From the NCBI GenBank assembly GCA_020719895.1, contig DYPM01000004.1, positions 13,582 through 30,593 on the forward strand: a stretch of 17,012 nt of DNA, read 5' to 3'. Under the pieces are notes generated by a model that made no database searches, had not been told where the DNA came from, and was given only the letters and a program-made list of their open reading frames with translations. Below, one piece after another: positions 15,098 through 17,012 of this stretch. Position 1 is the stretch's first letter. Every line of letters starts with the position of its first letter. A program made the position numbers and the translations under genes. Source of the DNA: Sulfurovum sp. (lineage in GTDB: Bacteria; Campylobacterota; Campylobacteria; Campylobacterales; Sulfurovaceae).

Positions 15098-15590
15098 GGT
15101 ACCTCTAATAACCCTACTTTAAAAGGGCTGTTAGCAACCCATCTACTTTTTAAAATCTAATCTCCAACAATTCCGTCATTTATCTCAGAAAAGTTGAGTG
15201 AATCTTACTTTTTTGGAGTAAAATTCACGCAATTTCTCTTACTTTTTATATCATTTTCACCTTTTGCAGCCTTACAAGCTGTTCATACCTAAAGAGGTTG
15301 TAGGTTAGATTCAGAAACCATACCGCTGATTTTATTCTCTCTATACCAATAGATCGCATATTCAGTGTACCATGCATCTATTTGGTCATATACCCAAAGA
15401 TATGTTCGACTCTTGCTCTTATTTTGGATTTGGTGTTATTGGACTCTTTTTGTGTTTGTGTCAATGGTTTGTTTCTGTAGCCTTTTTTATGCACATAACT
15501 TTTACACTCTTGTGTTTCAAGGTGCTTCTCAATCTCTTCACTACGGTATGCACTGTCTGTATGAGTCGCTTATCTGTATAGAAATCGTGG
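15098..15590 (-). mobile_element. truncated IS5-family insertion sequence
   Basis: The only content of the 648-base gap 15010-15657 is an IS remnant. Its preserved outer end reads GGGTACCTCTAATAACCC (15098-15115). It is followed inward by CCCT...AGGG and GGGC...ACCC palindromic stretches and then by the transposase 3' end on the minus strand. The other end and the N-terminal two-thirds of the transposase are missing, and the sequence meets the CoiA-like gene at about 15590-15657. The left terminus resembles the ends of the MITE at 14101-14211. The inner boundary is approximate. Confidence 0.7.
15246..15590 (-). pseudogene. IS5-family transposase, C-terminal fragment
   Basis: Reading the minus strand toward the TAA at 15246-15248 gives a clear DDE transposase C-terminus: DSAYRSEEIEKHL, KKGYRNKPLTQTQKESNN, RARVEHIFGYMTK, then an in-frame TAG, MHGTLNMRSIGIERIK, and FLNLTYNLFRYEQLVRL before the end. 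RVEHIFG and the YRSEE region belong to the IS5 group and carry the last catalytic Glu region. The TAG lies within the otherwise invariant K-[S]-MHG stretch. Another in-frame stop (TAA) and probable small indels lie just upstream of DSAYR, and nothing recognisable remains further upstream. It is not functional. Because of the stops it does not appear as a long open frame. Confidence 0.82.
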
Positions 15591-15657
15591 GAGCGGAAAA
15601 AATCTTATCATACATACCCTCACTAAACCATAAATACACTGATCTATGATAAATATT

Positions 15658-16908
15658 TTATTGTATGGCTCCGCATTTGTCACAATATTCTGCAGATAAA
15701 GGCAACTGTTTCTTACAAAACTTGCATACTGACAAGCTACCATCAGCCTCAAAAATACCAGGCAGTTTAAAAAAATAATTACCTGAGTATATAAGTACTC
15801 CAGCATCTTTTAAATGAAACAGATAGTCAGAAATGATTTTTTTCGGATTGAAATTTGGAGTGTCCTCATCCATAAACAATATATCATCCTCAAATATGAG
15901 CTTATTCCAATCATTAATAAATTTATTTGAATATAACTGCTTTTTTGATTTTAAGTATTGAATAACACTCTTAGCCCCAAATGCACGATCTTTTAATTGT
16001 GGTATGTTCTTTCTACGAAGAATAAAGTATTCATATATATAGAGCCTAACCAATCTGCCATCAAGTGTGTATAAGGCATCTATATCACAAGGTTGAAGAA
16101 TAAATGCAGGTAAATTATCAAGACTATTAATGCCTATTGCTTGTCTTGCATAATCAAGTAGTTGATTATTGCTTTTAATGGAATATTTCTTCCGTTCTTT
16201 TTCTTCGTTATATAGGTTTATCAAAGCCTTCATGTTATTTAATTTTTTATTGAGAATATATTCTCGTTCTCTTTTTACTTTTTCATCCCTTTTTTTTATT
16301 TTTTCGTTTTCGAGTTCTAATCTTTTGTTATAAATCCAAGTGGCATGATTTCCACTCTTAATCATGTTTTCTATCATTTTGAAATCTACATAATCTTCCT
16401 TGAGCAAACCACTTAAATCAATTTCTATTGAAGATAATTTCTTTTTTCTAAACTCATTTATTTTTTTCTCTTCAGAGAAATGAGTAACAGCTATTTCTAC
16501 ATACAGGTTTTTAGTATCTATTTTTCTATGAAGCTTCGCAGTAATATCAGGTATTATCAAAAATTCTGTAGTCTCTCCAAGTATTGCTTTTTCTAAGATT
16601 ATGTCATCAAAAGTTACCATACCATAATCAATTAGCTCATCCTCAATCTTTATCGAAGGTAAATATACGGCTTTGTTTTGAAATATAATTTGTTTTGCTG
16701 CAAGATGAATAGCTGTTTCTCTGCCTGTTTCGCAAGAATTGTTTGTGGCATGTGCAAAATGATGTATATTTTTCTCACCCTTTTTTGCTGTTAATGGGTT
16801 ATTGCAAGATGAACATATGCAATTACATGCTTTTCCACGTTCAACTTGTGAAGGTTCATATAATATTCCATTTTTTAATCCAAAGGGGACTTTGTATTTT
16901 GAATTCAT
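15658..16908 (-). CDS. CoiA-like putative PD-(D/E)XK nuclease with zinc-finger ends
   Basis: The 416-residue protein has an N-terminal zinc knuckle like that of competence protein CoiA: C32-x2-C35, then KKGEKNIHHFAH with H50 and H53, then CETGRETAIHLAAKQ. A PD-(D/E)XK-type nuclease core is suggested by IIPDITAK (Asp121) and LYVEIAVTHF (Glu138), followed by a strand ending IEIDLSG. Residues about 195-245 are a highly charged helix, probably a coiled coil. A helical part follows, and the C-terminus is a second zinc ribbon, C395-x2-C398 and C409-x2-C412. CoiA-like proteins act on recombination intermediates in transformation or occur as orphan nucleases; the role here is unknown. The gene is visibly more AT-rich than its neighbours, is flanked by an IS remnant, and its 5' third is partly repeated at the window edge, all suggesting acquisition. 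The ribosome binding site is weak (AAGAAG, three bases before the ATG). Confidence 0.7.
   Translation of the reverse strand: MNSKYKVPFGLKNGILYEPSQVERGKACNCICSSCNNPLTAKKGEKNIHHFAHATNNSCETGRETAIHLAAKQIIFQNKAVYLPSIKIEDELIDYGMVTFDDIILEKAILGETTEFLIIPDITAKLHRKIDTKNLYVEIAVTHFSEEKKINEFRKKKLSSIEIDLSGLLKEDYVDFKMIENMIKSGNHATWIYNKRLELENEKIKKRDEKVKREREYILNKKLNNMKALINLYNEEKERKKYSIKSNNQLLDYARQAIGINSLDNLPAFILQPCDIDALYTLDGRLVRLYIYEYFILRRKNIPQLKDRAFGAKSVIQYLKSKKQLYSNKFINDWNKLIFEDDILFMDEDTPNFNPKKIISDYLFHLKDAGVLIYSGNYFFKLPGIFEADGSLSVCKFCKKQLPLSAEYCDKCGAIQ
16622..16680. repeat. direct repeat, copy 1 (inside the CoiA-like gene)
   Basis: This 59-base segment recurs at 16954-17012 with one mismatch (T16625 versus C16957); the last 55 bases are identical. 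It covers codons 77-94 of the CoiA-like gene and a few bases beyond. The offset between copies is 332 bases. Confidence 0.95.
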
Positions 16909-16932
16909 AAACTTCTTTTCGATAACTTTCTA

Positions 16933-16941
16933 ATTATAACA
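16933..16941 (-). promoter_or_regulatory. extended -10 promoter for the CoiA-like gene
   Basis: On the minus strand TGT-TATAAT (16941-16933) is a perfect -10 hexamer with the TGn extension, 24 bases before the ATG. A T/A-rich tract precedes it; no good -35 is seen at 17 bp, which an extended -10 can tolerate. It lies close to the junction of the direct repeat and inside the end of the truncated duplicate frame. Confidence 0.5.
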
Positions 16942-16953
16942 ATTTTTTTGTTC

Positions 16954-17012
16954 CCACAATCAATTAGCTCATCCTCAATCTTTATCGAAGGTAAATATAC
17001 GGCTTTGTTTTG
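16954..17012. repeat. direct repeat, copy 2 (runs to the window edge)
   Basis: This is the second copy of 16622-16680, still matching at the last base of the window, so its true right boundary is unknown. An exact match of 55 bases ending precisely at the edge fits either a tandem duplication continuing outside or a contig that stops at a repeated 55-mer in an assembly graph. Confidence 0.95.

Larger units (their letters stand above)
16905..17012 (-). pseudogene. 3' end of a truncated duplicate of the CoiA-like gene (partial)
   Basis: Entering from the window edge, the minus strand reads QNKAVYLPSIKIEDELID, identical to residues 77-94 of the CoiA-like protein. It then diverges (CGNKKIVIIRKLSKRSL) and stops at TGA (16907-16905), overlapping the ATG of the intact gene as ATGA. 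The frame is thus open to the edge and probably belongs to a duplicated 5' part of the same gene. The overlap could couple translation, or be accidental. Confidence 0.55.

Noticed and set aside
15365..15649. Plus-strand open frame of 94 codons in the gap before the CoiA-like gene
   Set aside because: It is antisense to the IS5 transposase remnant, has no ribosome binding site and has a composition (Phe/Cys/Leu-rich) typical of reading an AT-rich coding strand backwards.
15570..15806. Minus-strand frame of 78 codons crossing the end of the CoiA-like gene into the IS remnant
   Set aside because: It overlaps the real gene in another frame and contains no recognisable motif. It only shows where the two sequences join.

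Overview
The window is AT-rich, gene-dense DNA that looks like a free-living member of the Campylobacterota (Epsilonproteobacteria), of the Sulfurimonas/Sulfurovum/Sulfuricurvum kind. I base this on the style of the pyruvate/oxaloacetate carboxylase-type protein (N-terminus MAKKYIDIMDTTFRDGFQS, as I recall it from Campylobacter PycB), the pckA neighbourhood, a DUF5718-like protein and a short GT35 'phosphorylase'. No rRNA, tRNA or CRISPR array is visible. This assignment is inference from protein character, not from a search.

Layout. Positions 1-1699 (+) hold the last codons of an upstream gene and a glycogen-phosphorylase-like GT35 protein. It converges on a small stand-alone CBM48/AMPK-beta-type glucan-binding domain protein (1779-2057, -). 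Everything else is on the minus strand. Pyruvate kinase (2140-3606) and a GAF-domain protein (3684-4511) come first. Then follows a four-gene unit transcribed oadG-oadA-oadB-pckA (9745 down to 4687), closed by a hairpin terminator at 4641-4664. A DEAD-box RNA helicase (9836-11218) lies upstream of that, then a 261-bp spacer crowded with inverted repeats. An ABC exporter (TTG start) and UppP form a tight pair (14030 down to 11480). A MITE-like element (14101-14211) abuts the stop codon of a DUF5718-like gene (14212-15009). A degraded IS5-family insertion sequence (about 15098-15590) fills the next gap. The window ends with a CoiA-like putative nuclease gene (15658-16908) and the edge of a duplication.

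Function. The left 10 kb describes central carbon routing: glucan storage and breakdown, PEP to pyruvate (Pyk), and interconversion of pyruvate, oxaloacetate and PEP. The oxaloacetate step is served by a biotin-dependent carboxyltransferase with Na+-pump-type beta and gamma subunits and by PEP carboxykinase. The right 5 kb is more accessory: envelope genes, IS and MITE debris, and a CoiA/PD-(D/E)XK-like gene that is very AT-rich and partly duplicated.

Most notable observations: (1) the GT35 protein has Thr at the position of the PLP-binding Lys of glycogen phosphorylases; (2) oadA contains an in-frame ATG with an excellent Shine-Dalgarno that would make a free 127-residue biotin carrier; (3) the MITE and the IS5 remnant have matching termini; (4) a 58/59-bp direct repeat at offset 332 runs exactly to the last base of the window, predicting a tandem duplication of the CoiA-like gene's 5' part or an assembly-graph end. 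I found no complete novel multi-gene system in the window. The CoiA-like gene is the best candidate member of one that continues beyond the right edge.
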